Part shown: one piece after another, positions 45,092-57,300 of the stretch
How the letters are laid out: each line of letters starts with the position of its first letter
Numbering within the stretch: position 1 is the stretch's first letter
DNA from: Phytopythium helicoides
Taxonomy: Eukaryota; Oomycota; Peronosporomycetes; Pythiales; Pythiaceae
Length of the DNA: 64,000 nt
Assembly (NCBI GenBank): GCA_024867545.1
Contig: JANFNE010000020.1
Location: 868,001 to 932,000, forward strand
Direction: 5' to 3'
Translations under genes and position numbers: made by a program
Notes under the pieces: generated by a model
The model's database searches: none
What the model was told of the DNA's origin: nothing
What the model saw: only the letters and a program-made list of their open reading frames with translations

Positions 45092-48000
45092 TTAGCTGAC
45101 ATTGCCTGTACCACCAACCTGGTCCGGGCATCGGTATTCTTCGGGCAACAGCGATCTTTGCAGCTTGTTGAACGCGAACATACGCTTGCCGGTGTTCTTG
45201 AGTGCGTTTTCGATACGCACGCCATGACTGCGCATCACTGACACAGTTGCTGGTACGCGATGCGCAGGGAGGTCGTGGTGTCGCTGCAGGATGCGCACCT
45301 TGCTCCAGCGTCACCGACATGGCTGTACGATCCTTAGCACTCTTGCAAACCGTCACACGACCGCCACCAAGTTCACGACACAGATCTGAAGACCGTTTCA
45401 GGATATCTGTGCGTTTCGTCTTGACAAGACTCTGTGCCGCATCATTGATGCTTGCCTCAAGCAGCCGGAGCTCCTGTGTAACCTGGTCTGCTGTCAGATG
45501 AGTCGGAGAAGATGCCTGTGACATCGACTTGTACCGCATCTGGTTGCGACCATGGGAGAGGCTCGCTGCAGCTCCAGTGGACATGGCGACCGTCAAGCGT
45601 TTGTACTTGTCGCAGTATGACTTGAGTGGCTTCAAGCTTCGCAAGTTGATGATGTCTTGCAACTCGGTCTTCGCGCGCTCCGTGTTGTTCGCGATCGTCT
45701 GCATCTCGTTGATTCCTTGTGTGAATAGGACTGGAGTAACATGGATCTCGCCTCCCGACGCCAGTCGCTCGGGCAACTCAACTTCACTCGTTGTCACTTG
45801 AACCGTCACAATGTACTTGATCGGTGACCGCTTCGCATCGCGGCCCGCTTTGTTGCTAACGGATACCTTGACAACACCGGCCTCGTCCGCCACATCTTTT
45901 CGTCGCGACATACGGAAGGAGAATCGGCTCGAGGGCTTGTCACGTACGTCCTGAATCACGAAGGCGACGCAGCTCAAGTACTCGATCGCTCCTGCCATGT
46001 CTTCAAGCATGCCGATCTCCTTGCCGTGGGTTGAGAGCAGGGACTCCACTTGGAACAAAAATCCGAGACTCGAGAATTGCCGCAACATATCCTCGCCCTT
46101 GACGATATCCGGGTTCTGCAACGCCACTTCGACCTTACGAACGAAGCTGCACGTAAGCGCGGCCAATGCCTGCGCGAACGCAACATCCATGCGGAGCTGC
46201 AGATCCCACTTCAAGTCGTCGTACTCCCGCACCTCTTCGGGCCACTTCGTCAAGTCAAGATCCATCTCAGCAATCTTTGCCTCCATCTTCTTCCGCCGGT
46301 TCTGGAACGACAAGATACCGCCCTTTGTGAACTTGTACACGTGCGCGGCAGGGGCGCCGAACGTTGTGAAATCGTATGCAGACACCTCCTTGGACGCGCG
46401 ACGCTTCTCGTCGTTGATAAATGCGTTCGTTGGACCGATGAGTAGATCCTGAATGTGCAAGTTGATAGGGACAAACCGAAGGTCGTCGGACTTCTTTTCG
46501 ACACTTGCCTTGAAGTAGTTCTTGTGCTTGTCGCGGTTGACCAAATACTGGGTGTTCCGCCGCAGCAGTGCCACATACTCCTTGCGCTTGCGCACGCGCT
46601 CTTCCAACCATTCGCGGGCAAGAGCCGAGTCAGTATCATCCTGAATCTGACCGATCAGCGTGCCGTAGAAGCCGTGGTTTTGCTTGCCCTTCTTCTGGTT
46701 CAAGTAGGTGTGCAAATCCTCGCGTGCTCGATCAACCTGTTCTTGGCGCTCCGTCGCAATGAGCTCGATCAACTGTCGCGGAATTGCGTTTGCATAGGTA
46801 CTCTCCTGGAGATCCTCGACCACCAAACCACCCGAACCATCCTCTGTGTCGTACTGGAAAAAGCGGATGATGTTGCCGATGTTCTTGTGGGAAGATGGAT
46901 CGTCCTTGCTGGGAATTTCACCTGGCATCATGACGGTCTGAACGCTCAACTCAGCGTTCTTCGCATTACCCTTCAGGATACTGTTAATTTCACTCTGCAG
47001 AGACGGGAACTCTTCCAAAATCGCACACGTGTGATCATCCGATGGATGCACATTCAGTGAATGCCCACTTGCTGCCGCATCCAGCACGGCCTGCGCAGAC
47101 GTAACGAACTCAAGCACAGGGTGGAACATTGTCATCTGGAACGACAGCGGAGCGCCGGTTGAAGTGTCACGACCAGAGCTTGAACGCGAATCCAGGTAGT
47201 GTGATGAAGTCTCGCGCTTCCCCAAGGTACTGGCGTGAACCATAAACCGAAGCAGGGTGTTCGACGCCGCGCCAATCATTGGAACCTCTAGGACTGCTAC
47301 GAACGGGAAGATTGCGTGAGAATTGCCGCTGCTGAGTACCGACTCCGTCTCACCAGTGACACCGACAGGCTCAGTTGTACCAACGCACTTCCATGCGGCG
47401 ATGCTTGAAATCGTACTGATTGTCTCGGTCGTTGGAATGGCATCCTTTGATGAGTAGAAGTCAAGAGACACAAAGCATGCTCGATCAAAACTTGCAGGGA
47501 GCTTCAAGCGAACAATCAATCGTAGACGACTACCAGGCTCATCGTGAGTCAGCATCGTTTCTCCCATACTGATGCGGTCTCGCAAGATCTTCGAGTACGG
47601 CATGTGCGATGACGAACCGGACGATCGTGGCGTGTAGTTGAACACATCTTCCTTCGTAGAATGCTCGATTGACACGCGCTCGTCAGGCTGATACGTCTCC
47701 GTGCTTGGGTTCCATTGGAGGAAGAGAAGCAGCATGGGCGGCACGCCGTGCGGGAGCCAGACGATAAAAACGTACCAAACTCCGTCAGAGAGCGAGGTAG
47801 CCGAATCTTCGGTGGAAACATACTGTGCCAGGTAGATCACTTGCGCTGAAATGTAGAGCACGCAGGTTGTGGCGATGATGATGTAGAAGATTGTAAGAGC
47901 TTTGCGGATGCGAGCGTCAGATGGATCTTCGTTCAGCATCAGCGAGCGGCCACGACTCATGACCATACATCCGAGCACCATCAACATCAGCGTGTAGACA

Positions 48001-49911
48001 ATCAGCCCTGAACCGAAGGTCAGATAGAAGCTCTGCATATTGCAGTCCTGGACAGCTTGGCGCACGATCGCACCTTCTGCGGCAACGGAAGCAGAGCACT
48101 CCGACAAAGATGAGCATTCGAGGGACTTTTCGTCGTAGACGCATTTCATCTCTTCTTCCAGCGTCGCCAGGAAAACAGTGATGCCGCAGAGCACGCTCGC
48201 ATTGATGATGATGTAGGCAAAAACCGCAGGAGACTTGAAAGTCAGCTTCTTGAACCAACGGAATGACAGTACTGTCGCCCAGTGGAAGCACAGCGATAAA
48301 AGCATCGCGGCGTTGAAGAAGAACTGCGCTGTGTACCAGTACAGGTACATCTTGGAAGGCTGAATGACCCAGACAATGTAGCCAGCGCACCCAGCTGCGA
48401 ACGAGAAGAGCGCAGTGATTGCGACCAGGTCCGTCCAAATGGTATTGGCAGTAAGTGGCAGTCCGTGCTGTCATGAAAGAAAGGAAGAAAAAAACACAAG
48501 TTCGAGCATGAATTAGTTTGCGGGCTCCAACTGGATAGGGGTGAATGCATTCCAAACACTTACCCATCGAATGATGACGAGCGAAACAAGGAAGCATGTG
48601 CCAAATACCACAACTGTCGCAATATCCAGTCCTGCCGCCTTCAGTGTCCGATTCGCTGTAAGCGCACACAGCAAGTAGTTAGTCCTGCTCCGCGCTAGCA
48701 GACATCCTTTAAAAAAAATCACAAATCTCACCATCACTCAGCTCGTAGAAGTTGATCACGGAGTTGTCAACTGCCGGTGCTAGACCTTGGTATGCAGACA
48801 AATATCCCTTCTCGATAGCAACAGAGGCGTTGGCCGGGTTGGTGAAGGACGAAAAGGTGATGTTGATCTCATCGCCATTCTGGATGGTTCCTTCGTACGT
48901 ATCCGGGATCGTGAACGAAATGTTGGCAGAGCCGACATAAAGCTCCATATCAACCACTTCGGCGGTTCCATCGCCGTCACTGTCGAGCGCCATGGTCGCT
49001 GACGAGACGTTTGCGATCAGCTCGCCAAATCGAGGCTCGACATCCGACGCAACACGCAGCAAAATGAAGGCGCCCGCAGTCAGCACAGCACCGCTCCGGA
49101 AGCTCATCGTCACGTCAGTTGTGCTCAAAATCTCCGAGTTGGACGCCGTCATGGAGGTGTTGGAGAACATGCCGACAAGCTCGTACGAATCCGAAGTAAG
49201 CTCCAAATCAAACACCTGGCGCGTGTCCGACGACGACGAATTGGTCGACGCGAGGCAACCTGTTCCGTCAAACTTCATGCTGAAAGTCGTCTCCTCCGAG
49301 AAAGTACCGGGGCTCAGTCGCGTCGTGACATGGTCCACGATAAACGCGTAGCTGTTCTGTACGTCCATGAGCGCCGCGAGCGCGTCGGCGTCCATTGTGA
49401 TCGTCGTCGTGTTGCCATCGCGCGAGCAGTCTGCGGTGTTGTCGCTGGATCCGACGTAGCACGTGGACTCTGTCCCAATGAGCATCCACAGCGCCGGCAT
49501 GTTGACCTCTGCCTCGCAAGTAAAGTTGCAGGTGCTCTTGGCGAGCGACTCGGCCGTGAGGTCGTACGCGTCGAGCATCTGCGGGAAGTTCCAGGACGTC
49601 TCTACGACGTAGGAGCAGTTGGTGCACGTGCCGTTGAGCGAGGACGCGACCGTCATGGACGGGATGTCCGTGAGCTGGCTGCCCTCGTCCACGCTGTTCA
49701 GGTCCGAGTCGCCGCACGCCTTCATGCACGATAGTCCGTCCGAGTACGTGGCCGTGCTCGAGTCGCTCGCGTACACGCACTTGCTCGACTCGCAGTTGTA
49801 CGCGACCGAGTCGGGAAAGTCCGTCATCTCGGCGCTCGCCTGCCCCGCTAGGAGCAGCAGCGCCGCCGAGGCCGCCCAAGCCCGCAGGCCCCTGCGCGCT
49901 CGCGGGCCCAT
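45092..49911 (-). CDS. Seven-TM receptor fused to inositol-polyphosphate 4-phosphatase (GPCR-INPP4)
   Basis: Three exons: 49911-48732, 48655-48564 and 48467-45092, phases consistent. Residues 1-27 are a signal peptide (AWAASAALLLLAGQASA). An ectodomain of about 360 residues rich in Ser/Thr, Cys and N-glycosylation sites follows. Seven hydrophobic segments come next: IATVVVFGTCFLVSLVII, TDLVAITALFSFAAGCAGYI, WYTAQFFFNAAMLLSLCF, FAYIIINASVLCGITVFLA, YLTFGSGLIVYTLMLMVLG, TIFYIIIATTCVLYISAQV and WYVFIVWLPHGVPPMLLLF. About 950 cytosolic residues end in the INPP4 active site CKSAKDRTAMSVTLEQ (Cx5R). After a one-base break near 45295 the family sequence resumes (GVRIENALKNTGKRMFAFN, LLPEEYRCPDQ) to 45092. 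The enzyme would remove the 4-phosphate from PI(3,4)P2, with receptor control inferred. Confidence 0.88.
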
Positions 49912-50828
49912 GGCGCAGTCCGCGCGCCGCGCGCTCGAGTGCGCTGCAGCGTCCGCCAGCGTGCCCTCTGGTCCGCTAATATATGATCTGCGATGCGATC
50001 CGCCGTCCTTTCTCGCCGTCGTCTCGCCCTCTGCGCGGCTGGCCCGCCAGCCTCGCCGTCACTTTGGCCGCAACTTGCGCCGAGCGAGCGAGATAGAGCG
50101 CGCGCGATGAAGAGAGAGCGCCGACCGCCTCCCTCACACGCACGGGCGGGCGCTCGGGAATGCAGCGATCGAGCGGGCGAGCGAGCGAGCCGAGGCGTTG
50201 TGCGCTCGCTCAAATGGAGGCAGTTCCGCCGCGCCCATGGGACGGCAGAGAGAGCCAGTCGAGGGGGGAACATCGTGCTTTTAGCAGCTGGCTAAAAGCC
50301 GGAGGGTTGCGCTAAAGCGCCGTCGATTGGATCGACGATCTTGCGATTTGTATGGATGTTTCCCGGCGCAGCCGGCGCTAATTCGCTAGCAGCACATGGG
50401 TAGAGGCGAGCATCTCCCCTCCCTCTAAAAACCAGGAAAACATGGGCGTGGATGGGTGCTTTGCGCACCACGGGACTCCCACCATTCACATCCCAGAGCG
50501 AGTGCCTGCCAAATGAGGTGGCTCGAGTCATCGGCTTCTTTGATTCGCAGAACCATTGGGTACATCCCATGCAGCAGCCCAAGCGCTTCGAGCGAAGGTT
50601 GGCTGCGATTCGAATCATGCTGGGCACTGCAGACAGGAGTGTACCGTGCACAACTCCTTTTCTATCCTCGTCGACGACGGATCGAATACACATCTATTCT
50701 CCAAGTATATTCTTTACCATAGGTGTATCAACCTTTAAAGGTGATTGCGTCATGAGTCGCCACAATGATGGTCGTCGGAAGGACACCAACACCGCTTCGC
50801 TCATCCACCACATTCTGGATCGGGCACC
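49912..50828. promoter_or_regulatory. Divergent intergenic region between GPCR-INPP4 and NAR1
   Basis: These 917 bases must hold both promoters. The part near the receptor is very GC-rich with short tandem gagc/gcgagc units at about 50165-50200. The part near NAR1 is AT-richer with tatattc and accttta strings at about 50700-50740. No gene with domain content is present on either strand. Confidence 0.35.
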
Positions 50829-52403
50829 ATGGCGTCCGTGTTCCTGGGCGACCTGGACGACTACATTACGCCGTCGCAGGCGTGCGTGAACCCGCTGTTC
50901 ACGCCTGCGTCGGCTCCTGGAGCTGATGGCAGCGCACAGCCTGGCGTGGCTAAGCTCACGCTCGAGACGGAGCTGGCGGCCGACGACTGGGGGCTGCCGC
51001 CGCCGACGGCCGGCGCCGTCAAGCCCAACATCATCCGCACGACGGCGCAGGAGAAGGCCACGATCTCGCTCGACGACTGCCTGGCCTGCAGCGGCTGCGT
51101 GACGTCGGCCGAGGCCGTGCTCATCTCGCAGCAGAGCTTCCAGGAGCTGCTCGACGTGCTGCAGAAGCGCTCGTTCCGGCGCGTAGTCGTCACGCTGTCC
51201 CCGCAGTCGCGCGCCTCGCTCGCGGCGCACTACAACCTGCCGGTCATCGACGTGCACCGCAAGCTCGTGGGCGTCTTCCGCTCCATCGGTGTGCACCTCG
51301 TGATTGACTCGACGTGCAGCGGCGACTTTGCGCTGCTCGAGTCGCGCGCCGAGTTCCTGCACCGCTTCCGCAACCAGAAGAAGACGCTGTGGAGTCGCCC
51401 GCCGTCCTCGATTGCAGTGTCATCGACCGAGACGCAGTTCCTCGAAGAAAGCACGCCCAAGAACCCGCTGCAAGACCCGCTGACCGCCATGCCCATGCTG
51501 GCCTCGGCATGCCCAGGATGGATCTGCTACGCGGAAAAGACACAGCCGAACGCGATCCCGTTCATTGATACGACCAAGTCGCCTCAGCAGATTGCTGGCT
51601 CGCTCGTCAAGCACTTTGTGAGCCGCGAACACGGAATCCCAGCGACCGACGTGTACCACGTGGCCATCATGCCGTGCTTTGACAAGAAGCTCGAGGCGTC
51701 TCGAAAGGACTTTGTCGACGCAGAGACGCAGGTCAAGGACGTCGACTGCGTGCTCGCAACCACAGAAGTCATCGACCTGATGAACGCGCTGAATATCGAC
51801 TTCCTCGCAGCGGAGCCTGCGCAGCTCTCCGCCGACGAGATCATGCTCAGTGGAATCTCACAGGATGGCCAGCGCGTGCTTGGCAGCAGCGTCAACGCTT
51901 CATCAGGCGGGCAGCTCGAGCACATCTTCCGCTATGCCGCCAAGGAGCTGTTTGGGGTTGATGTGACTGGTCCGCTCGAGTACGTTGTTGGTCGCAACCC
52001 AGACTTCCGTGAGGTGACGCTCACACTGGACGGCAAGGAAGTGCTCAAGTTTGCTATTGCGTACGGCTTCCGCAACATTCAGTCGATCATGACCAAGATC
52101 CGCCGCAACCGGTGTCCGTACCACTACGTGGAGATCATGGCGTGTCCGAGCGGCTGCTTGAACGGCGGCGGACAGATCAAGCCCAAGAGTACCCTGTTGG
52201 CCTCGGAGCTGCTTGCGAGTGTCACGACCCGCTTCCAGGAGCTGGACGTTCGTGCACCGACTGATAACCCGGCGTGCAAGTACGTGTACGAGACGTACTT
52301 TGGAGGTCAGCCCTTTTCAGAGCAGGCTCGGAAGGCGCTACACACGCAGTACCATGCCGTGCCGAAGCTGGAGCTGTCGAATCCGCTCGGCATCAAGTGG
52401 TAA
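50829..52403 (+). CDS. NAR1: NAR1/CIAO3 (IOP1, hydrogenase-like) cytosolic Fe-S assembly protein
   Basis: A complete single-exon frame of 524 residues. The family is the iron-only hydrogenase-like NAR1/CIAO3, which with CIA1, MMS19 and CIA2B passes Fe-S clusters to cytosolic and nuclear proteins. Cluster-binding cysteines lie in the N-terminal QACVNPL, in CLACSGCVTSAEA, and in the hydrogenase-like part: SACPGWICYAEKT, IMPCFDKKLEASR and MACPSGCLNGGGQIKP. The spacing matches the family's two [4Fe-4S] sites, and the length is slightly above the usual 470-490. The start MASVFLGDLDDYI resembles the family N-terminus. The gene converges on COX10, with 117 bases between stops. No frame error is seen. 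Confidence 0.92.
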   Translation: MASVFLGDLDDYITPSQACVNPLFTPASAPGADGSAQPGVAKLTLETELAADDWGLPPPTAGAVKPNIIRTTAQEKATISLDDCLACSGCVTSAEAVLISQQSFQELLDVLQKRSFRRVVVTLSPQSRASLAAHYNLPVIDVHRKLVGVFRSIGVHLVIDSTCSGDFALLESRAEFLHRFRNQKKTLWSRPPSSIAVSSTETQFLEESTPKNPLQDPLTAMPMLASACPGWICYAEKTQPNAIPFIDTTKSPQQIAGSLVKHFVSREHGIPATDVYHVAIMPCFDKKLEASRKDFVDAETQVKDVDCVLATTEVIDLMNALNIDFLAAEPAQLSADEIMLSGISQDGQRVLGSSVNASSGGQLEHIFRYAAKELFGVDVTGPLEYVVGRNPDFREVTLTLDGKEVLKFAIAYGFRNIQSIMTKIRRNRCPYHYVEIMACPSGCLNGGGQIKPKSTLLASELLASVTTRFQELDVRAPTDNPACKYVYETYFGGQPFSEQARKALHTQYHAVPKLELSNPLGIKW

Positions 52404-52520
52404 TTGGGACCACCAGAAGAGTCCAAGCCGATAACTATATAGAGACAATGAGCGCTTGATAGACTTGATCGATGGTTTTTGATTTCTGTTTTTTTGTTTC
52501 TGCTACACGTGCTGACAAGT

Positions 52521-53883
52521 TCACTCACAGGCCCTTGGAGGATCCCTGTGCAGTGATGGCCAGGGTCTCGCGGCCGAGTTGCCCACGTGCACCGGGCACA
52601 GCACACTGCTCTCGTCAGCGTTGTGCTTCCCGTCCTTCACGCCCCACAAGTTCTCGTGGATGCACGCCTCCTTGAGCGCATGGCGAATGCTGCGCACCTT
52701 AGATACGACCCACGCAGACGCCGTGCTCTCCTCGCTGGTAGCGAGGGCGGTCGAGTGCGACTCGAACTTTTCAATCTCGCCGAGGAAGGCCTCGCGCCAC
52801 GGGTTGGCCTTCTTCTTCTCCTCGCGCTCCTCCTCGTCCAACCAGTTCTGGCTGTGCAGCACCATGCAGCCCATGAGGACCGGCAGGTACCAGAGAGAAG
52901 TCATGAAGACCTTGTGCGCCGTCGCGTTGGTCGGGTTCTGGTAGAACTTGTGCGCGAGGTAGATTGCGTACGCATTCACAACCGTGCCCTCGACCGCGAA
53001 CATGTAGCTCGTGGCATCCGTGAGCGCCGCCACGATCGGGATCGGCGCCATGTACCACGAGTAGCGCAGAGCGAGCGCCGCGCTTCGCGAACCCGTGGGG
53101 TCGTTGCACGCCACCATCTGGTATCCTCCGCGCATGTAGTCCTTGCGCGAGCGCCAGCTCAGCGCGAAGAAGTGCGGCATCTGCCAGCAGAACATGAGGT
53201 AGGCGTGCAGCGCGGCCTTCGGGGGCCAAGACCGTTCCGGTGGCGGCCGCCCAGCCCATGATGGGCGGGATGGCGCCGACCACCGAGCCGACCCACGTGT
53301 TGAACTCGCTGCGCTGCTTCAATGGCGTGTACACGAGCGCGTAGAGCCCAATGTTGAAGAGCCCCAGCGACGCGACGAGCGGGCTGCACCCTGCCGCCAG
53401 GATGGCCGTGCTCGCGGTGGCCGTCGCGGCGCCAAACCCAATGGCATGCGCGCGCGAGATCTTGCCCGAGGGCAGCGGTCGTCGGCACGTGCGCTGCATC
53501 TTGCGGTCGAGGTCGATCTCCCAGGCCTGGTTGAACGGTGTTGGCGGAGGCCGCGGCGAGCGAAGGTGCCGACCTGTGGCGGCCGCGAACGTGCCCCAGG
53601 AGATGGGTCCGCCGGCCATGAGGAAGCCCGCGCCGGTGGTCACGACCACCAGCGCGCTCAGCCGCGCCTTGGACAGCTGCGAGTACACGTCCACGCGCTG
53701 CTTGAGCGAGAGCGCCGAGGCCTCAGCCACCGGCGCGTCCAGCGCGTCCAGCGCCGCCGTCGCCGCCGCCTTGGAGCTGCTGAGCGCCGCCACCTCCGCC
53801 GTCGAGTGCGTCGACAGCACGCGCAACACGCTCGCGCGCGCGCATCTCGAGCCTCGCGGCGCGCGCAGGGCCACGGCCAGCAT
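52521..53883 (-). CDS. COX10: COX10 protoheme IX farnesyltransferase (heme O synthase)
   Basis: A UbiA-family prenyltransferase of the inner mitochondrial membrane that converts heme B to heme O for cytochrome oxidase. The N-terminus is Arg/Ala/Ser-rich, as in a mitochondrial targeting peptide (MLAVALRAPRGSRCARASVL). The first substrate motif is FNQAWEIDLDRKMQRTCRRP followed by LPSG. Membrane segments include LGLFNIGLYALVYTPLKQRS and FNTWVGSVVGAIPPIMGW. After a one-base break near 53230 the sequence continues YLMFCWQMPHFFALSWRSRK and DYMRGGYQMV, also hallmarks of COX10. Two further compensating shifts around 53540-53590 distort the segment before FNQAWE. The C-terminal 100 residues after the last membrane segment are charged and unusually long. 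Confidence 0.88.
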
Positions 53884-54371
53884 GCTGCAGCAGCGCGTCG
53901 ACTGGAGCTGGCAGAGCAGACGAGTGACCCACCGCCACCGCCGCTGCTTGAGCTATGGCACCGCCGGAGAGCCGAGCCGAGCTGATGGGGGAGCGAGGCG
54001 CGTGTCTTTGCTTTGACCCGCCGCCGTTCCGAAGGTGTGTGGACCGCAGCGGACGTCATGTGGACCACACCACGAGAAATGATGGATCACGAAGGATCAG
54101 CTGGCATTTTGGCTTGCAGGAAGGGGCACTTCAAGGGCAACTTCAAGGGGGAAACGTGCTGGTGGGCACGAGAGTTAAAGGTGGCCGTGGAGGTGGGGGA
54201 GGAGGGGGGAGGTACATGGGCGGGAGGTGTTCGTGGAGTGGAGTGGAGAGGAAGGTGGAGGACTCCTAAATCCACGCACAGATCTAAGTTTACGCCCAAC
54301 CGGAATTAGCTCGAACGAGATTGTGACTTTACCCGAGGCTGGGACTGCATGGACGCCTTGCCGGGAGCAGC
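53884..54371. promoter_or_regulatory. Divergent region between COX10 and kinesin, with a G-rich tract
   Basis: These 488 bases separate the two divergent starts. From about 54175 to 54265 the + strand is strongly G-rich, with runs such as gtgggggaggaggggggagg. That is the base pattern of a possible G-quadruplex about 110-200 bases upstream of the kinesin ATG. No gene is recognised here. Confidence 0.35.
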
Positions 54372-57300
54372 ATGACGGAGAATGTGCAGGTCGCGGTGCG
54401 CGTCCGGCCGTTCAACGAGCGAGAAAAGGCACTCGGAAGCACACCATGCATTCGTAAGGAAGAAAGAAAGCAAAAAAAACATCAAGTGGGGCGAGGCTTT
54501 TCATCATTTGGATTGGCATGCAGGAATGGTCAAGGAGACGCAGCAGACCATCATCACGGACCCAGAGACCAACGCCGACAAGGTCTTCACGTTCGACTAC
54601 AGGTGCCAATTGCGAATGCTCCGAACCCTCATGCTGGGATCGCGTACAAACGCTTTGATTCATCAAACAGCTACAACAGCTTTGCCTCGCCCGACGATCC
54701 CGAGCATGCTTCCCAGGACACAGTCTGGGATGATATCGGGATCAAGGTGAGCAATGCAACTCCATCCGTATAGACGCGTTTCAAATGGATAAACTTTACC
54801 GCCACGGCTAGGTGCTGGAGCACGCGTGGAATGGTTTCAACGTGAGCTTATTTGCCTATGGCCAAACGGGTATATACAAGAAACCTCGACGAGGGTGGAG
54901 CACGTTTGAATCGTCTGACTCGATACACGTCTTTCAGGAGCTGGGAAATCATTCTCCATGGTGGGCTATGGAAGCGACAAAGGAATCATTCCTCGAGCAT
55001 CCGAGGTAATTTTCCAGCGGATTGATGCGAACGACACGGAAGTGACCTTCAAAGTGGAGGCAAGCATGATGGAGATTTACAATGAGCGAGTCAAGGGTGA
55101 GCTCATTGATTGCGGTAGGACATGAGCACAACCGTGTCTGACACTGTGCGCCAGATTTATTCAACCCTGCATTAGACAACTTGAAAGTCCGCGACCATCC
55201 ACGACAAGGGCCATACGCTGAAGGTTTGACGCGAAGTGCAGTCGCTTCACATGCCGAAATCAATCGTGTACGCTCTGCATTGTGATTCCAGTGCGGTTTT
55301 GCCTTTGTGTCTCATTCATTTGAGCAGCTCATGGATGCAGGTATTCTCGCAAGAACGACAGCATCCACCAACATGAACGCCACAAGTTCTCGCGCGCACA
55401 CAATATTCCAGATCATTGTTACCCAATCCGAGCCAAATCCATCGACGGGGAAAGTGATGGAAAAAGTTAGTCGGATCAACCTAATTGACTTGGCTGGAAG
55501 CGAGCGAGCTACGAGCACTGGTGCGACAGGAGCGAGACTCAAAGAAGGAGCGGCAATCAACCAGGTCCCCAACAGTGCTTCCGCCTCTAGATGGTGTGGA
55601 TATAGTTACTAACTGTATAGTTTGTCATAAAAGTCACTCTCAGCACTTGGCAACTGCATTTCAGCTCTAGCCGACATTGCCAATGGGAAGAAGAAGGTGT
55701 TAGTGCCTTACCGCAACTCGAAATTAGTACGTCCCACTAAAGCAGCGTCCTAGATCAGTGAGCCAAATAGACTGACAGGAACCCTTCCCTGTTATAGACC
55801 CATCTACTCAAGGATTCACTTGGCGGCAACTCCAAAACTATTATGATCGCCGCGCTAAGTCCAGCCAGCGTGAATTACTCGGTAGGCGATAATTATTCCC
55901 ACCCCCGTCGTGTGCAGCTGACATTGACTGTTTCCACCCTGCAGGAAACCCTAAGCACGCTTCGTTATGCGGATCGAGCAAAGCAGATCAAGAACCAAGC
56001 AGTTGTGAACGAGGACCCTAATCAAATGCTGATTCGACAGGTGTGTCTTTTTAGTCGTGTATCTGCTCCGATTAAAACCTATTGACACTCTACGTTCGTG
56101 CGTCCTTGCAGCTAAAGGAAGAGCTTGAAAACTTGAGAAGGGCCATGATGGAAAACTCCGATGCTCGCCCTCGGTCACGAGGTGTGGACGCACAAGGTTT
56201 GGGTGGGGAGCTAGGCGCTTGCACGCCGCCACCTGATACGGCACGACAACAAGAGGTTGCCGCCATCCGTGAGCAGCTTGAAGAGCATCAACGATTACTT
56301 CAAGAGAGTGAGGTAAAAGAGAGCACAAGTTTCGAGCACGCGGTTCTGGTAGACATACCATCTAACGACTCACCCTTCTTGATAGAAAACATGGGCAGAG
56401 CGACTCAAAGAAACGGAAGACCTTGCGCGCCAACGCGAAGAGCAGCTGAAACTACTTGGTCTTGTCACAAACGCCGAAGACTTGAAAGAGCGTTGTGCAA
56501 AGGTGCGTGCGATTGGGATTATAGTCAAACCATTCTATGATCCTGAGGTGATGATTGTTGAATCATCCAGGAGCCTCACTTGCTGAACCTTCACGAAGAT
56601 CAAGTAATGTCCGAAAAGCTGCGATATTTCATTCGGCAAGGAGAGAATCGAGTTGGACGAGTCGACGCGGAAACAGAGCAGCGCATAGTCATCGGTGGAC
56701 TTGGGATCTTGAAGGAGCATTGTGTAATCGCAAGTGAAGGCGCTACTCTGTCAGCACACAATCCCGATGCAGGAAGAGGTCGATAAAGCAAGCACAGTGC
56801 TCGAAAATCCTGTTGACGAAGGAACGTTTGCTCATTCGGCCGGTAGGTGCAGCGAAAGTTTTTATCAACGCAGTCTTGGTCAATGAGGGCAATCTGTTGA
56901 GCTCCATCACAACGATCGACTCGTTTTAGGAAACTCAAACGTCTTCCGGGTTAGTTTGCTTTATTGACGCTTTTGCCTGCTCAAGCAGAATGACAAGAAA
57001 CGACTAAATCCAATGGGGCTGTTGTATTGTATCCAGGTGGTGATTCCATCTGCGCGGTTGCCCAATATCAGTGAAGAAGAAGTTGCTGAAAGAGTCTCAG
57101 CTTGATTGGCAGCTTGCAATTAAAGAGCTTCACAATAGCCAGCTCAAAGCGAGTCAGGAACTCGAGGCTATCGCTGAGCGCGAGAAGCATGAGATGGACA
57201 CTAGGGTGAAACTAATGGAAGAGAAGTATGTGCACTTAGGCTCTTGGCATGCGAGTAGTATCTGGCTGACTTTTGTTATGTTGTTTGTAGGATGCAAGAA

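Noticed and set aside
49268..49879. A 203-codon minus strand frame within the receptor ectodomain
   Set aside because: It overlaps exon 1 of the receptor in another frame, is rich in Arg and Gly, and has no signal peptide or domain. The receptor frame has both.
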